DNA of 64,000 nucleotides from Pedobacter cryoconitis (GCF_001590605.1 NZ_CP014504.1:3100001-3164000), one strand, 5' to 3'; shown: positions 42,083 through 52,482, counted from the stretch's first letter. The notes: a model not told the origin generated them from the sequence alone. Numbers and translations are program-made.

Positions 42083-45000
42083 TTAAAAGGTAAGTTGAAC
42101 GCCTAAGTTCCAGATGCGAGGTCTTGGCGTAGCGAAAAAGTCGATATTTTGAGAGAAGGATGCATTTGAACCGTAAGTCTGGTTAAATGTATCTACCTCC
42201 GGATCATATCCTGTATATTTAGTAATGATAAACAGGTTTTGAACGTTTGCGTAAATTCTTAAACGATTGATGTGCAACTTCTGATTAACCGCTGCTGGTA
42301 AACTATAACCAACAATAAAGTTCTGACCACGGATAAACGAACCATCCTCTACCCACCAGCTGTCAAAGTGTGAATCCTGAGCAAATTTATAGTTACGTAC
42401 CTGAGAAACAGAGGTGTTTTGATTTTGTGGTGTCCATGCATTTAAAACTGTAGCCAAACTATTAGAGATTGTTTGTCTGTCCTCAGCTGAGTGCTTAAAG
42501 TTAGCTGCTGTATTTACGCCCTGAACAAAACGGATATCAAATGATAAATCCCAGTTTTTGTATTTAAAGCTACTGCTGAATGTTCCTGTCCATTTTGGAT
42601 AAGCACGGCCGATAATACTATAGTTCACAGATCCATCTTCATTGTAAAGATATTTCCTGTCTCCTGGTTTTAATCCATGAGAAGCGGCATCAGCTGCTTC
42701 GTTTTCGCCATAAGTACCTAAACGTGTCATTCCATAAAATGAGCCGATAGGTTCGCCCACGCGGACTACATAGTTCTGACCAAGAAAGTTCGGGCCAGGG
42801 AAAATATCTGCATTCCCGTCATTTAGCTTTATTACTTTGTTTTTATTCGCTGAGAACAAGAAGCTGGTAGACCAGGTGAAGTCGTCAGTTTTAACATTGA
42901 CTGTATTCAAACTGATTTCTATCCCGGAATTTCTAACTGAACCTACGTTTTTGTAAACGTTTGCATTGGTAAAACCTGCCGACCATGGAATTGGAGTTTG
43001 CAGCAATAAATCTTTAGTGACACGGTTATAATAATCAAAAGTCAGGTTAATCCTATCATTGAATAACCCTAATTCAACGCCTGCATCTGCCTGAATTGAT
43101 CTCTCCCATTTCAAATCCTGATTACCAATATAACTAGGCAATAGTGAAGATTGGGCCGCACCGCCTAACACAGTTGTGCTTGGCTGAATTTGTGATAAGG
43201 AACGTGCTTGTCCAATTTCCTGGTTACCCGAAGTACCGTAACTTGCACGAATCTTTAAATTAGAAACTGTTTTACTATTTTTAAGAAAATCTTCTTGCGA
43301 AACGCGCCATGCAGCACCTACAGAAGGGAAAAATGCATACTTATTATTTTTTCCAAATCTTGAAGATCCATCATAACGACCAGTTGCTGTAAAGAGATAT
43401 TTATCATCCAGACTATAATTTACCCTTGCATAGAATGAACTCAAAGCAGATTTAGTATCATAAGATTCAGATGCCGATCTTACTGAACCAGCCTGAAGAT
43501 AATGATATTGAAAAATATCATCTACAAAGTTCTGCGTTTCTGCACGAACTCTTTCATAGCCCGTTTGCTGTAAAGAAGCCCCTAATAAGGCGGTGAATTT
43601 TTGACGGTCATTGATCTTTTTGTTCCATGTTAAATAATTCTCAGTCTGCCAGTAATAATTATCGTAAGCATTGATATTGGCTACACCGCCTTCATCTTGT
43701 GATAAGTGAGGCAAGTTTTGAGAAGAAAAGAAATTATTTTTGTTCGAGCTCAGGTTATACCCGAAATCAGTTTTAAAATCAATTTCACTGGTAATATGGA
43801 ATAAAGCGTATACATTACCGAGCATCTGCAAAGTATTGTTGATCGTATATCTGTTGTTTGCAATATCAATTGGGTTTGGTGCACCTTCTAACCCTGCAAT
43901 ATCAAAATTTCCGGCATAAATGCCATTAGGATATCTTACCGGTAAAATCGGCACTTCTTCAGCGACTGCTCTTGCTACGTTCAAACTTCCGTTACCGTCG
44001 GTAACCAAACGTTGTATACTTCTGATCAGGTTTACATTACCCCCTATTTTCAGCCAGCTTTTCACGTCATTGTCTAAAGTCATCTTCACAGAATAACGTT
44101 TGAAGCCTGAAGTAGGTGCTAGTCCTTTTTGATTTAAATAACCTAGTGATAAACTATACAGCGTTTTTTCATTACCCCCCTGCACGTTTAACTGATGATT
44201 TTGTGAGAAAGCAGGTTTATATGTTTCCTTTTCCCAGTTTGTATCATAAAGAGGTTTATTATTGGTATCAAATAATAATGGGTAATTCGCATAATTCAAT
44301 GCCTTTGGAGGAGTCCATACACCACCCGCCGGGTCAAATTTCGTACCATTGGCAAAAGCCTCATTATATACTTTCAGAAATTCTTCTGAATTTAAAGTTT
44401 TCACATGTCTGTATAATTCACTGACGTTTGCATTGGCCTCATAGCTAATCTGTGTCCCTTCTCTGCGCCCTCTTTTGGTAGTAATCATAATTACACCATT
44501 TGCACCTCTGGAACCATAAATAGCGGTAGAAGAAGCATCTTTCAGTACTTCTAATGAAGCTACATCATTCGGGTTAATGGAATTGGGATCAACACCTGCA
44601 ACCCCATCAATTACGTATAAAGGATCGATATTGGAGTTAATAGATCCGATACCCCTTACCCTTACTTTGGCGGCTGTTCCTGGAGCTGCACTATTCAAAC
44701 TCACCTCAACACCTGCTATTTTACCTTGCAGCGCCTGAGAGATGTTTGCAACAGGTTTATCCATCAGCTGTTCCCCTTTGATGGTACTCACAGCTCCGGT
44801 TAAATCTGATTTCTTAACCGTACCGTAACCAATGACGACTACTTCATTCAGATTATCGGCCTTTTCATCCAGCTGTATGTTTATAACACTTCTACCGCTG
44901 ATAGTTCTCTCCTGTGCAGTGAAACCAGTAGAAGAGAAAACCAGGATAGCTTTATCATCAGCTACCTGAATTTGGTAATTTCCAGCAGCATCTGTTATTG

Positions 45001-45160
45001 CGCCTCCAGCTGCCCCCTTTATTTTGACACTTACCCCAGGGATTGCGAGGTTGTCCTTTAAACCGGTGACCTTCCCGGTAATTTTAATTTGTGCTATCAC
45101 CTGCAGGGAAAGCAGCGAAAGCAGCGAAAGCAAAATGGAATAAATAAATGCTTTTTTCAT
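42083..45160 (-). CDS. susC: SusC/RagA family TonB-dependent transporter
   Basis: This protein has 1025 residues from the ATG at 45160, where the signal peptide starts (MKKAFIYSILLSLLSLLSLQ, ending VIAQ). The frame extends 69 codons further upstream but overlaps the preceding gene and is not used. A carboxypeptidase-D-like regulatory domain (ITGKVTGLKDNLAIPGVSVK) comes first. The SusC signature GYGTVKKSDLTGAVSTIKGE and the plug (GVEVSLNSAAPGTAAKVRVR, IYGSRGANGVIMITTKRG) follow, then a 22-strand barrel with the final aromatic strand RIWNLGVQLTF. It imports oligosaccharides together with SusD. An imperfect 9-bp tandem repeat lies in the signal-peptide region. Confidence 0.95.
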   Translation of the reverse strand: MKKAFIYSILLSLLSLLSLQVIAQIKITGKVTGLKDNLAIPGVSVKIKGAAGGAITDAAGNYQIQVADDKAILVFSSTGFTAQERTISGRSVINIQLDEKADNLNEVVVIGYGTVKKSDLTGAVSTIKGEQLMDKPVANISQALQGKIAGVEVSLNSAAPGTAAKVRVRGIGSINSNIDPLYVIDGVAGVDPNSINPNDVASLEVLKDASSTAIYGSRGANGVIMITTKRGRREGTQISYEANANVSELYRHVKTLNSEEFLKVYNEAFANGTKFDPAGGVWTPPKALNYANYPLLFDTNNKPLYDTNWEKETYKPAFSQNHQLNVQGGNEKTLYSLSLGYLNQKGLAPTSGFKRYSVKMTLDNDVKSWLKIGGNVNLIRSIQRLVTDGNGSLNVARAVAEEVPILPVRYPNGIYAGNFDIAGLEGAPNPIDIANNRYTINNTLQMLGNVYALFHITSEIDFKTDFGYNLSSNKNNFFSSQNLPHLSQDEGGVANINAYDNYYWQTENYLTWNKKINDRQKFTALLGASLQQTGYERVRAETQNFVDDIFQYHYLQAGSVRSASESYDTKSALSSFYARVNYSLDDKYLFTATGRYDGSSRFGKNNKYAFFPSVGAAWRVSQEDFLKNSKTVSNLKIRASYGTSGNQEIGQARSLSQIQPSTTVLGGAAQSSLLPSYIGNQDLKWERSIQADAGVELGLFNDRINLTFDYYNRVTKDLLLQTPIPWSAGFTNANVYKNVGSVRNSGIEISLNTVNVKTDDFTWSTSFLFSANKNKVIKLNDGNADIFPGPNFLGQNYVVRVGEPIGSFYGMTRLGTYGENEAADAASHGLKPGDRKYLYNEDGSVNYSIIGRAYPKWTGTFSSSFKYKNWDLSFDIRFVQGVNTAANFKHSAEDRQTISNSLATVLNAWTPQNQNTSVSQVRNYKFAQDSHFDSWWVEDGSFIRGQNFIVGYSLPAAVNQKLHINRLRIYANVQNLFIITKYTGYDPEVDTFNQTYGSNASFSQNIDFFATPRPRIWNLGVQLTF

Positions 45161-45227
45161 AATTTGGTTTTTAGTTGTTGGTTGATTTTTGGTGTGGTTA
45201 TATGATCGTTTAAAAGCTATTCGACTG

Positions 45228-46523
45228 TTAATTTTTGGCTGCCCATTGTTTAAGAGATTCTGCAGCATCGTATAAGACACCTGCCTCGCCTCTGAAATCA
45301 CCCGACCCTTTGGCTTCGCCGGTTTGTACGTTATACCATTCATAAAATCCTTGATGGGCAATTGCACGATCTACCATAGGCATTAATTCTTCATAGGCTT
45401 CTTTAATCAGCTTATGCTTGATTAAGCCATGAACCATCCGGCCACCGAACCAGGTCCAGTCACCGCCATTTTGGTAAGAATAAGGAAGCATGTTTGGAAA
45501 TTCACTTTCCGGATAAGGAGGATAAACTGTAAAACCTATAGTTGCGTATTTTTCTTTTGATGCTGCAGCTACGATTTGAAGATTGATTTGCTGTATCTCT
45601 TCTGGAGTATTAAAGCCGGCCAGAATTGCACATACTGAGCCGCCGGAATATAAGATCTTATCCTCCTCAAATGTTTTAGAGAAGGGACTACCATTCAAAT
45701 ATAAATGGGGTCTGTATTTTTGAGCTTCTGGCATCCACAAGTGTTTGCGGACATTTGCCTTGATTGTACTGGCTAGCTTTGCCCAGTCCTGTTGTGTCTT
45801 GTAGCTTTGAGGTTTCATGGCCAGAAAATCATTGATGGCCATCACAAACATAGCATTATCATAAATATCAATTGCCCATTTGGTATGTGCATTGATCGCT
45901 ACTCCCCAGCCTTTTTCTGGTTGTACATCTCCCCAGTCAATGGTAGTAGCTCCTTTTACAAGGCCGTATTTCTCTGACCACCTGTTTTTTAAGATATAGG
46001 AAAAAGATTCTTCCATACGTTGCAAAATGGTTTTAGCTCCTATACGTTCAAAAAGAATAGTCTTGTCTCCTGTAACGTCAGTATATTTCCTGACCGCTTG
46101 TACCAATGATGATTCCTGGTCAGTTTCTACCGTATTTTTATGCGCTGCCCATCCTGGTAATAAAGCAGAATAACGATATTGATATCCACCATTTGCTTTT
46201 GTGCTATCCACTACGCCATCCACAATGTTTCCGTCCTCACCCTGAATTTTAAAGAACATCAGGAGCATATTTCTAACTTTCTCTTTGGGTTGTATTTTTA
46301 AAGATCCTTTAATGAAGGTGTTAAAATCTCTGATCCATACTTCATCATAAGCTGTACCTGCAGAAAATCCGGTAAGTAGTTGAATTGCCCTTGCCTGAAT
46401 CGTATCTAAACGAGTATCAGCACGTATGGAGCTGGCAAGCGCTGCTTTATCTGCTACCTGCGCAGTAGATTGCAGCTGCAGTAAACAAAAAACAGCAGAA
46501 AAAAGGAGTAAATATTTTTTCAT
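45228..46523 (-). CDS. Six-hairpin (alpha/alpha-toroid) glycosidase
   Basis: This 431-residue exported protein has the signal peptide MKKYLLLFSAVFCLLQLQST followed by AQ. The (alpha/alpha)6 glycosidase pattern is seen in TAYDEVWIRDFNTFIKGSLK (WxRD), KNTVETDQESSLVQAVRKYT and GGDWTWFGGRMVHGLIKHKL, with the C-terminal AHQGFYEWYNVQTGEAKGSG. Acid and base residues could be the Asp in WIRD and a Glu near the C-terminus, but I cannot name the GH family; GH63- or GH125-like members act on alpha-mannosides or alpha-glucosides. It is the first gene of the SusC/SusD operon, with the promoter about 100 bp upstream. Confidence 0.7.
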   Translation of the reverse strand: MKKYLLLFSAVFCLLQLQSTAQVADKAALASSIRADTRLDTIQARAIQLLTGFSAGTAYDEVWIRDFNTFIKGSLKIQPKEKVRNMLLMFFKIQGEDGNIVDGVVDSTKANGGYQYRYSALLPGWAAHKNTVETDQESSLVQAVRKYTDVTGDKTILFERIGAKTILQRMEESFSYILKNRWSEKYGLVKGATTIDWGDVQPEKGWGVAINAHTKWAIDIYDNAMFVMAINDFLAMKPQSYKTQQDWAKLASTIKANVRKHLWMPEAQKYRPHLYLNGSPFSKTFEEDKILYSGGSVCAILAGFNTPEEIQQINLQIVAAASKEKYATIGFTVYPPYPESEFPNMLPYSYQNGGDWTWFGGRMVHGLIKHKLIKEAYEELMPMVDRAIAHQGFYEWYNVQTGEAKGSGDFRGEAGVLYDAAESLKQWAAKN

Positions 46524-46622
46524 TCAGTTTTATTTAAATACAATAAATAAAAGCGAATATGCTTCCGGTTTTAAAGGAAAAACATATTTGCAGTCTATAT
46601 TTGGTTGGTCAATAGTTATGTA

Positions 46623-46653
46623 CAAACATAGAAGTATTCTAGCTATTTCCAAA
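46623..46653 (-). promoter_or_regulatory. Promoter of the SusC/SusD operon
   Basis: On the minus strand, TTTG (46650-46653) and TATGTTTG (46623-46630) fit the -33 and -7 elements with a 19-bp spacer. Transcription would begin near 46618, leaving a leader of about 95 bases before the glycosidase ATG at 46523. Confidence 0.65.
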
Positions 46654-46838
46654 TTTTAGATGATCTTTTTTCATATTGATAAAACGGTTAAGCTTTATCA
46701 GGGCTTGATTGCCATTTTACTCCTTATCCATAGCTAATATTGATAACAATTTTGATAACATTTAACTGCGCGTATGCGGAACATTTTTGTTCATTAAATT
46801 TATGCTGAAATGATCGGTTCAGCGGTATCAATCCGCAG

Positions 46839-46893
46839 CATACATATACCTACATTCCTATTTGCTATGTATGTACTAAAAAGCTTAATTTTA
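46839..46893 (+). promoter_or_regulatory. GntR promoter with candidate operator
   Basis: TTTG at 46861-46864 and TAATTTTA at 46886-46893 (one mismatch in the -7 box) with a 21-bp spacer form the promoter of the GntR gene. An 8-bp inverted repeat, CATACATA at 46839-46846 and TATGTATG at 46866-46873, lies over it and is a candidate site for the GntR protein. Between 46524 and 46838 no gene is visible. Confidence 0.4.
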
Positions 46894-46925
46894 CAGCCGA
46901 TCATCGAATCATTAGTCAGCTCACC

Positions 46926-47660
46926 ATGAATATTTCCATTGACCATAAAAGTCATATCCCACTTCACATCCAGGCCGAACTCTTACTGAGAGAGCTGATC
47001 AGAGACCCAGCTTACCAGGCAGGTAAACTATTGCCTAATGAGGTAGACCTTGCAAAAAAGCTGGCGATCTCCAGAACTACGCTTCGGCAAGCCTTGAACA
47101 AATTGGTTTATGAAGAATTACTGGTCCGTAAAAAAGGTTATGGAACGAAAGTAGCGCCCTCAAAAATAAGCTCTAAATCAATGAATTGGCTTAGTTTTTC
47201 TCAAGAAATGAAAGCCAGGGGAATACCAGTCAGAAACTATGAGCTTCATCTGAGCTGGGTCTATCCTGACGAACAGATTGCCAACTTATTTGACATTAAA
47301 ACAGATAAAAAAATCTTGAAATTAGAGCGTTTACGAGGTGGGGCTGATGGTGCTTTCGTTTATTTCATTTCTTACTTTCATCCCAGGATTGGCCTCACAG
47401 GCGAAGAAGATTTTAAGCAGCCTTTATATGAAATGCTTGAAACAGAACATTCGGTAATCGCTAATTTATCTAAGGAAGAAATCAGTGCTATAACAGCAAA
47501 CAAATTCATTGCCGGCAAATTAGAAGTGGAAACCGGAAGCCCTATTTTATTCAGAAAAAGATTCGTCTATGATCAGGGTGACCGTGCAATAGAGTATAAC
47601 TTAGGTTATTACAATGCGGAGAGCTTTATCTATACGGTAGAAAGCCGGAGAAACCAATAG
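46926..47660 (+). CDS. GntR/HutC family transcriptional regulator
   Basis: This 244-residue protein has an N-terminal winged helix (about 8-72, IPLHIQAELLLRELIRDPAY then NEVDLAKKLAISRTTLRQAL) and a C-terminal UTRA sugar-phosphate-binding domain (about 95-235, YELHLSWVYPDEQI to AIEYNLGYYNAESFIY). UTRA members respond to phosphosugars such as mannose-, glucosamine- or trehalose-6-phosphate. It is transcribed away from the SusC/SusD operon and is followed by a mannose-6-phosphate isomerase gene, so mannose-6-phosphate is a plausible effector. Confidence 0.9.
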   Translation: MNISIDHKSHIPLHIQAELLLRELIRDPAYQAGKLLPNEVDLAKKLAISRTTLRQALNKLVYEELLVRKKGYGTKVAPSKISSKSMNWLSFSQEMKARGIPVRNYELHLSWVYPDEQIANLFDIKTDKKILKLERLRGGADGAFVYFISYFHPRIGLTGEEDFKQPLYEMLETEHSVIANLSKEEISAITANKFIAGKLEVETGSPILFRKRFVYDQGDRAIEYNLGYYNAESFIYTVESRRNQ

Positions 47661-47740
47661 ATTTTAATTGATTTTAAAAAGGCTTTTGAATATTGAATAG
47701 AAATGTCATATGTTTGGACATTATAACATATAACCAAACG

Positions 47741-49546
47741 ATGACTGATACTTACAGAGACGGGATAAATACCAATATCGGTTCCTTGCGAAATACGACG
47801 CAGTTGATTATTCCAGCAAAAAAAACGCAAACTGCCAGTCACGGATACGATATTTATCCTGCTTTTAAAATCGAAGACACTGTATATGCTGGTTTCAATA
47901 GCTTAGCTGATTGGATCATCAGCCAGTCTCAAAATATTGTTATTGATGGTTACTCTGGTGTCTGTTGGGACCTTTTTGTGAAACACCTGAATCAGCATTT
48001 AACACAAAAAGGAAAAACTGTAAGCTGGATTGCTATAGCTACTGCACTGAAAAACAACTCAGTAATTAATGGAATGATTGAAGACCATCTTCAATCAGCT
48101 GATCCAGTATTTGGTAAAAGATATGAAGGAGAGCTGAAAGACTTTTTTGATCCGTCAAAACTCAGCTTAATTCAACCTGCTCCTCATGAATTTACCATTA
48201 TCTATGGTTGCGGGGCAGCATTAGCTGCTGTGGATGCAAAAATTATTTATATTGATGTTCCTAAAAACGAGATACAATTCCGTTCCAGAGCAAATCATCT
48301 CCATAATCTGGGTGCATCAGCAGTTGCCGACCCTAAATCACAGTATAAACGTTTCTATTTTATAGACTGGCCGGTTTTAAACAAGCATAAACAGCGGTTA
48401 TTAGCTAATATTGATATCATAGTTGATGAACAGCGTGTTACAGAAATATCCTGGATGACTGGTACAGCACTGCGCAAAGCGTTAACTAAAATGTCCAAAC
48501 ATGCGTTCAGAGCCAGACCGTGGTTTGAGCCCGGAGTATGGGGCGGACAGTGGATCAAGGAAAATATAGCTGGCCTGAATCAATCCGTTATCAATTATGC
48601 CTGGTCATTTGAACTGATTGCCCCTGAAAATGGGATTATACTGGAAAATGAAGGCCAGTTATTGGAAGTATCATTGGATCTGCTTCTTTTTCATAACTGT
48701 AATGCGATTTTAGGTAAGGCAGCAGCGCGTTTCGGTTATCACTTTCCTATACGTTTTGATTTCCTGGATACGATGGATGGTGATAAATTATCCTTACAAT
48801 GCCATCCTACTGTGGCTTATACCAAAGAACACTTTGGTGAGGATTTTACCCAGGATGAGACTTATTACATACTGGACCACAAGGAACAGGCTAAAGTATA
48901 TTTAGGTTTCCAGGAAAATATTGACAAGAAAGGCTTTAAGCTGGTTCTGGAAGACAGCTTTAATAACCATACACCTATAGCAGTAGAAAAGTATGTACAG
49001 ACATTTAACGCTAAAAAACATGAGTTATTCCTGATCCCAAATGGTACTGTTCATAGTTCCGGCAAAAACAACCTGGTTTTAGAAATTAGTGCCACCCCTT
49101 ATATTTTCACTTTTAAAATGTATGACTGGTTGCGTCCTGATTTAAATGGTAAACCCCGGCCACTGAATATTGACCGCGCTTTCGCCAACCTGAATTTCGA
49201 AAGAAAGGGTAAAGTAGTTAAGGATACGCTGATTGCGAAACAAAGTGTCATTGAGCAGGGTGACGACTGGCAACTTGTTAACCTGATTACGCATCCTGAT
49301 CATTTTTATGCGATTCACCGTTTTGAATTCGATACGGTTATTGAAGGCCGCACCGAAGGACAATGCCATATCCTGAGCTTGGTGGAAGGAGAGCTTATTT
49401 TGGTCAAAACCGGCGAAATGGAACTGGAAATTCATTATGCGGAAACTTTCATTATTCCCGCGGATGCAGTACAATATCAAATCATAAATAAAAGTAAGGG
49501 AAGGGTGAAAGTCCTCACTGCCTTTGTAAAAGACGAATGTTGTTAA
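47741..49546 (+). CDS. Class I mannose-6-phosphate isomerase with kinase-like N-terminal domain
   Basis: This protein has 601 residues from the ATG at 47741. The N-terminal 220 residues (IVIDGYSGVCWDLFVKHLNQ, CGAALAAVDAKIIYIDVPKN) resemble a P-loop uridine-kinase-like fold but have no intact P-loop, so the activity may be lost. From about 260 it is a class I phosphomannose isomerase. The zinc ligands are visible: Gln and His in LSLQCHPTVAYTKEHF, Glu in DETYYILDH and His in IPNGTVHSSGKNNLVLE. It converts mannose-6-phosphate to fructose-6-phosphate. It lies 80 bp after GntR and just before the GH38 mannosidase, which fits mannose use. Confidence 0.85.
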   Translation: MTDTYRDGINTNIGSLRNTTQLIIPAKKTQTASHGYDIYPAFKIEDTVYAGFNSLADWIISQSQNIVIDGYSGVCWDLFVKHLNQHLTQKGKTVSWIAIATALKNNSVINGMIEDHLQSADPVFGKRYEGELKDFFDPSKLSLIQPAPHEFTIIYGCGAALAAVDAKIIYIDVPKNEIQFRSRANHLHNLGASAVADPKSQYKRFYFIDWPVLNKHKQRLLANIDIIVDEQRVTEISWMTGTALRKALTKMSKHAFRARPWFEPGVWGGQWIKENIAGLNQSVINYAWSFELIAPENGIILENEGQLLEVSLDLLLFHNCNAILGKAAARFGYHFPIRFDFLDTMDGDKLSLQCHPTVAYTKEHFGEDFTQDETYYILDHKEQAKVYLGFQENIDKKGFKLVLEDSFNNHTPIAVEKYVQTFNAKKHELFLIPNGTVHSSGKNNLVLEISATPYIFTFKMYDWLRPDLNGKPRPLNIDRAFANLNFERKGKVVKDTLIAKQSVIEQGDDWQLVNLITHPDHFYAIHRFEFDTVIEGRTEGQCHILSLVEGELILVKTGEMELEIHYAETFIIPADAVQYQIINKSKGRVKVLTAFVKDECC

Positions 49547-49569
49547 TTAATTTAAAAACCACCAATACC

Positions 49570-52482
49570 ATGGGAACCGCATCTAAAAGGCATCTATTTA
49601 AACTACTAGCTATTGTTTTCCTGACAGTGAGCAGCTTCAATGTATTTGCGCAGAAAGCAAAGGCCATTTTTACTGCTATACAAGTTCAACCAACCATAGC
49701 TTATCTCAAATATCAGGGAGAGCGCAGAAGAATGGTCAGGTTGATTTTTAAAAATGGTAAAAACTATCAGCAAGCGGAAATCTCTGTATCTTTTAATAAC
49801 CTGACAGAAAAGATAAATATTCCTGCAAATAAGCAAGGAGCTGAGTCTTTGGAGATTCCGCTGCCAGGTATTCCAGTTACTAAAGCTACACAAGCAACAG
49901 TTTCAATTGCTGTCAACCATCAAACTTATACAGCGCGCTGCATTGTTGAGCCGTCAAGGAGCTGGAATATTTATGTATTGCCCCATTCTCATGTAGATAT
50001 CGGTTATACGAATACACAGTCTAAAGTGCTGAAACTACATCTGGATAATATAGACGAATCAATCGCGCTTGCAGAGAAAACACAGCATTATCCAGTTGCT
50101 GCACGTTTCAAATGGACAACTGAGGCTATGTGGGTGGTAGATAATTACCTCGCGCTTGCTAATCAGGAAAAAAAGAACAGGTTCTGGAATGCAGTAAAAA
50201 AAGGATGGATCAGCCTGGATGGTGCTTACGGAAATATAAATACTAGTCTCACCGATTCCAGACAATTGATGCAAATGTTTGCTAAATCACAGCAACTGGC
50301 CAAAGAACAAGGGCTGGAAATTAACACTTTATTTCAGGGTGATGTACCAGGGGCCTCCTGGGGTTTAGCAGCACAGGTGGAACAAACAGGAATTAAATAT
50401 TTCCTGTCCGGCCCGAATGCTTCAGACCGGATAGGAAACCTGGCCAAATGGCAGGATAAACCTTTTTACTGGCTTTCCCCTTCTGGCAAGCAGAAACTAC
50501 TTTTCTGGCAATGTCAGCCTTATTCATTGGGTTATCAATTAAAAGGAGATAAAATACCTAATTTTTTCACGATTAAAGACCCCAAACCTTTCTACACGGG
50601 CCATCCTTCAGAAAACTTCCTGAACCCTTATTTATTTGACTATCTGGATGAATTAGCACAAAAAGGTTTTCCGTACGATATGTCAATTCTAACCTGGGCA
50701 ATGAGTGACAATGCACCAATTGATCCGGAATTACCTGATGCCGTTAAGGCATGGAATGAAAAATACGCATCGCCGCAGCTTATTATTACTTCTACAAAGC
50801 AGTTTTTTACTGATTTCGAGCAAAAATACGCAGCTGAAATCCCTTCTTTTACAGGAGACTATACCGAATATTGGACAGATGGAGTATCCTCTGCAGCTAA
50901 AGAAACCGCGCTTAGCCGGAAGTTATCTGATCAACTTAAGCAAGCTGACGCGGTTTGGGCTATCCGTAATAAATCAGCTTATCCTGTTCAAAGCTTTGAT
51001 GAAAGCTGGAAGAATTTATTATTATTTAATGAACATACCTGGGGTGCTTATAACAGTGTTTCTCATCCGGATGATGAAAAAGTAAGAAGTCAGTGGGCGG
51101 TCAAACAATCTTATGTTTTGAAGGCTGGTGATATCATTGATACTTTAAGCCAGTTATCTTTAAAAAGCGAGCTGAGTAAAGCGAATCAAATAGATGTTTA
51201 CAATACCGTTTCCTGGCCACGTACAGACCTGGTTTACGTACCAGCATCTTTAAGCAAGCGCGGTGATCTGGTTAAAAACTCATCCGGGAAACCTGTACTT
51301 TCCCAGCGTTTGAACACTGGTGAACTGGCTTTTATAGCAGAGCAAGTACCCCAGATGGGGAAAAGCACTTTTAGCATCTTCGCTGGAGCTGCCTATCGTA
51401 AAGGTTCTGAAACGAACCAGATCTCTTCAAATACAATCAGTAATGGGATCTATAAAATTGAGCTGGCACCGCAAACGGGTGATATAAAAAAACTAATTAA
51501 AATAAGTACTAACCGAAATTATCTCTCCGCAGATTCTGCAGGCCTGAATCAATACTTGTATATGCCTGGTGATTCTATTGAGAAAATTCAATCCAGTTCA
51601 AATGCCAGGATAACGATCAAAGAAAAGGGGCCTTTGGTCAATAGTTTATTAATTACTTCTGCTGCTCCTGGTACGAATGGGATAACCAGAGAAATAAGGT
51701 TAATTAGCGGGCTCGATAAAATTGAGTTAATTAATACTATTGATAAGAAAGCAATCCGGACAAAAGAAAGCGTTCATTTTGCCTTTCCTTTTCATATACC
51801 AGATGCCAAAGTCCGTTACAGCATTCCATGGGGAAGCATTACAGCAGAAACAGATCAATTACCTTATTCAAACAGGAACTGGTATACGATGCAAAGATGG
51901 ATAGATTTATCAAATAACACTTATGGGGTTACTTTATCGAGCCCTGATGCACCATTATTTGAAATTGGGAAGATCACCACAGCAAATTTACTTGGAGGAC
52001 TGCCACATGCACCACTATGGTTATCCTTTACGCCTCAGTCTTCCCACATTTATTCGTGGGTAATGAATAACTTATGGCATACAAACTTCAGGGCCGATCA
52101 ACAGGGAATGGTTACTTTCCGCTATTTTATTCAAGCACATGAGCACGGTTATGATAGCTATCAGGCTAACCAAACCGGATTAAGTAATCATCAGCCCTTG
52201 CTTGTTGCACCAGCTGCTGCAACTTTAGAAAAAGGCCTGCCCTTTACGGTTAATGGAACGCATACTTATGTTGAGGCTATCAAAAAATCTGATGATGGAA
52301 AAGGTGTCGTGCTCCAGCTTGTAAATTGTGGTGATCAGGATAGTCAGATTAATATCAGTCCGAAAAACAACTCCTCCGTCACGATTTGGGAAAGCGATCT
52401 TTTAGAAACACGCAAAAAGTTATTAAAGAACCTCTTTACGCTTTCAGCAAAAGGGATAATGACAATTTATATTGAAAATTGA
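49570..52482 (+). CDS. GH38 alpha-mannosidase, exported
   Basis: This protein has 970 residues from the ATG at 49570, where a signal peptide starts (LFKLLAIVFLTVSSFNVFAQ). GH38 catalytic features are in place: the zinc-binding PHSHVDIGYTN at about 138-148, and FQGDVPGASWG, whose Asp at about 258 is the expected nucleophile. The family's middle helical bundle and C-terminal beta domain follow (SVHFAFPFHIPDAKVRYSIP, GYDSYQANQTGL). It removes alpha-linked mannose from N-glycans or mannans. It is longer than the minimal family by an N-terminal beta domain of about 130 residues. It precedes a sugar transporter gene. Confidence 0.9.
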   Translation: MGTASKRHLFKLLAIVFLTVSSFNVFAQKAKAIFTAIQVQPTIAYLKYQGERRRMVRLIFKNGKNYQQAEISVSFNNLTEKINIPANKQGAESLEIPLPGIPVTKATQATVSIAVNHQTYTARCIVEPSRSWNIYVLPHSHVDIGYTNTQSKVLKLHLDNIDESIALAEKTQHYPVAARFKWTTEAMWVVDNYLALANQEKKNRFWNAVKKGWISLDGAYGNINTSLTDSRQLMQMFAKSQQLAKEQGLEINTLFQGDVPGASWGLAAQVEQTGIKYFLSGPNASDRIGNLAKWQDKPFYWLSPSGKQKLLFWQCQPYSLGYQLKGDKIPNFFTIKDPKPFYTGHPSENFLNPYLFDYLDELAQKGFPYDMSILTWAMSDNAPIDPELPDAVKAWNEKYASPQLIITSTKQFFTDFEQKYAAEIPSFTGDYTEYWTDGVSSAAKETALSRKLSDQLKQADAVWAIRNKSAYPVQSFDESWKNLLLFNEHTWGAYNSVSHPDDEKVRSQWAVKQSYVLKAGDIIDTLSQLSLKSELSKANQIDVYNTVSWPRTDLVYVPASLSKRGDLVKNSSGKPVLSQRLNTGELAFIAEQVPQMGKSTFSIFAGAAYRKGSETNQISSNTISNGIYKIELAPQTGDIKKLIKISTNRNYLSADSAGLNQYLYMPGDSIEKIQSSSNARITIKEKGPLVNSLLITSAAPGTNGITREIRLISGLDKIELINTIDKKAIRTKESVHFAFPFHIPDAKVRYSIPWGSITAETDQLPYSNRNWYTMQRWIDLSNNTYGVTLSSPDAPLFEIGKITTANLLGGLPHAPLWLSFTPQSSHIYSWVMNNLWHTNFRADQQGMVTFRYFIQAHEHGYDSYQANQTGLSNHQPLLVAPAAATLEKGLPFTVNGTHTYVEAIKKSDDGKGVVLQLVNCGDQDSQINISPKNNSSVTIWESDLLETRKKLLKNLFTLSAKGIMTIYIEN

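Noticed and set aside
45161..45367. An upstream extension of the SusC frame (69 codons)
   Set aside because: It overlaps the end of the glycosidase gene and lacks a signal peptide; the ATG at 45160 starts a perfect signal peptide.
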